Below, piece after piece: positions 43,257 through 44,759 of a stretch of 44,759 nt of DNA (position 1 is the stretch's first letter; every line of letters begins with the position of its first letter). Below the pieces are notes generated by a model that was not told the DNA's origin, ran no database searches, and worked only from the letters and a program-made list of their open reading frames with translations. The position numbers were made by a program, and so were the translations under genes. The DNA lies in assembly GCA_902786365.1 (NCBI GenBank), contig CADACD010000022.1, positions 1 to 44,759 of the forward strand, read 5' to 3'. The stretch is from an uncultured Lachnospiraceae bacterium (GTDB lineage Bacteria > Bacillota > Clostridia > Lachnospirales > Lachnospiraceae).

Positions 43257-44759
43257 ATGAAAACAAGACTTTATTTATTTGCAATCAGTATTTTAGCTTG
43301 TCTTTCGGCTGCAAGTCAAGTGAATGACGACAGTACAAATGTCGTAACCGCCGATAGTATAAGTGTGCTGCTTCAAGAGGTCTCAGTCATCGCTCCTAAA
43401 GCGGTTATCCACAGAGACGGATTAAACTATTCAATCAGCAATCTGTCGGGCACTCATATCGGAGAGGCTGGTACTCTTTATGACATGCTCGGATGGACTC
43501 CTGGCATTGTGACCTACGACATCAACAACATCAAAGCTGGTGGATCGATGAGTGTTGGAGCAATTTATATCAATAGAGGTGATCCGTGACCTTGGGGTAA
43601 GGTATTCAGCAGAATCGGGAGTCGTAATCAAGATAACACTCAAAAAGCAGCTCAAAGACTACATTGGTGTATCTGTGACCAACAATCTTGAAATACGCCG
43701 TCGTGTGTCAGATGACGGTTGGGTCAATCTCAGTGGCAAGTACGGCAAGTTCTCGTTCTCAGGTTCGCTGGTAGGCCAATATACAAACCATAAAATATTT
43801 GACAATGGCGGAACGACAATATTCAACACTGATGGTGAACCAGCCTACAGCTATGTGTTTGATTCTGAATACACCTCAATCAAGACTGGCCCGTTATGGA
43901 ATGTCGGACTGAACTATCTGGCGAAACCAACACTTAATTTCATACTCCAATACTCAGGCAACTCTACCAACGTGGATTTCAAGGAGCATAAAATTCATCA
44001 ACTATCAATGAATGACGTTGAAGCAACCCTTGACGAAAACACGGTTATCCCACATCGCAAATCATCAGGGCACAATTTAACCTCAGGTATGACATACTTC
44101 TCTCCATCTGGTCATTTCTTCAATCTAACTCTCAGTTATACCCATCAGAACAAAGGTGAGACACAATTGATTGACATCCTTAACACTACTGACAACATTC
44201 TCACCACAAAGAATATCGCCAGCAACTCGAAGTATGACTTGCTAGACGCGGAAACAAACTGGCGCTTCTCGCATAAAGGCAATGACTGGGGATTAGGATA
44301 TAATCTTAGTATCATTAAAAACTCTTATGACTTCATCAATGACGGTATCGGGCAACCAACCATCAGAAAGGATTACACTAACATCCTTTACGGCTCATGG
44401 GGTCGCAAAATAAACAAGCTGAGACTTGACTTGGGGGCGAGACTGATGCACAACATCACAAAGTTGACACAATCATCAACAGCCAGCGACAAGCACACAT
44501 TGGTTTTACGTCCATATATCAGCTTGAAATACAATATAGCGGACAATTACTCCATTGGCACATATTACACAATGTTTGTCGGTTATCCCACAATATCGCA
44601 ACTCAATCCGGCTGTGGTATATAGCGACACTTTGCATTACGATAAAGGAAATGAAAATCTTGAAAACGTCTATACTCACAAACTGGCATTCTTCGCCAAT
44701 ATCAAAGATGTCTCGCTTGGCGTTGACCTCAAAAGAATCAACAAAATGATAGTCACTGG
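43257..44759 (+). pseudogene. TonB-dependent-receptor-like outer-membrane protein, frame-broken, partial at window end
   Basis: The frame from 43257 has a signal peptide (MKTRLYLFAISILACLSAAS), then LLQEVSVIAPKAVIHRDGLN and LYDMLGWTPGIVTYD, a TonB-receptor plug of the Bacteroidota type. It stops at 43589 after GAIYINRGDP. From 43576 the next frame continues as EVIRDLGVRYSAESGVVIKI and runs open as a strand-rich beta-barrel to the window end. In intact relatives the IYING and EVIRDPGARY segments are separated by about 25-30 residues that are missing here, so a deletion with frameshift has inactivated the gene. It lies 112 nt after the sigma operon. Confidence 0.72.

Noticed and set aside
1-44759. 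CRISPR array, rRNA genes, insertion sequences or element-end repeats
   Set aside because: No regularly spaced repeats, no rRNA sequence and no transposase or integrase was found; any attachment sites must lie outside the window.

Overview
The window looks like a defence and mobile-element island from a Bacteroidales genome (Prevotella, Bacteroides or a relative; the genus cannot be fixed by eye). The reasons are promoter boxes of the form TAnnTTTGC in front of most transcription units, weak or absent Shine-Dalgarno sequences, A+T-rich coding sequence, a Bacteroidota-type ECF sigma operon, and an outer-membrane receptor with a plug region at the right edge.

Layout. 1-745: an ArdA antirestriction protein and its terminator. 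849-7576: module 1, a WYL-domain regulator followed by an unusual two-component pair (a histidine kinase whose N-terminal half looks like a degenerate type I restriction methylase joined to a specificity subunit, plus its response regulator) and a PIF1-like helicase. 7595-8500: a small minus-strand gene with a long leader, an operator-promoter, and a candidate structured RNA or attenuator. 8543-24750: a long co-directional run with a C5-cytosine methyltransferase, a 1318-aa GIY-YIG/SF2-helicase/degenerate N6-methylase protein, a pair of DUF262 (GmrSD-type) proteins, a membrane-anchored SF1 helicase, a protein that reads like a DNA sliding clamp with an extra C-terminal domain, and an AlkZ-like DNA glycosylase. 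24899-33479: module 2, a second WYL regulator followed by an AddB-like nuclease, an AddA-like helicase-nuclease and a PUA-like/PD-(D/E)XK endonuclease. 33490-34922: an operator-promoter followed by two tRNA-like RNAs and small unknown ORFs. 35097-36532: a PD-(D/E)XK endonuclease and remnants that include a broken type III Res tail. 36577-40834 (minus strand): an AAA ATPase, an RloB protein, a reverse transcriptase and a HEPN-like helical protein. 41194-44759: an ECF sigma factor, a membrane anti-sigma-like protein, an exported protein, and a broken TonB-dependent outer-membrane protein that runs off the window.

The strongest pattern not explained by gene calls is regulatory. Five dyads (centred at 1850, 5461, 8149, 25868 and 33507) each lie exactly 19 nt upstream of a 9-nt promoter box. 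They fall into three half-site classes. Two share one half-site and surround module 1; two share another and surround module 2; the fifth precedes the methyltransferase operon. Each WYL gene is immediately followed by a site of its class, and the second site of each class is nested inside the terminator hairpin of the preceding operon. I infer that each WYL protein silences its own module, including, for module 2, the tRNA-like RNAs.

The two most novel gene-level candidates are the restriction-subunit-like histidine kinase with its response regulator, and the sliding-clamp-like protein coupled to a membrane-anchored helicase.
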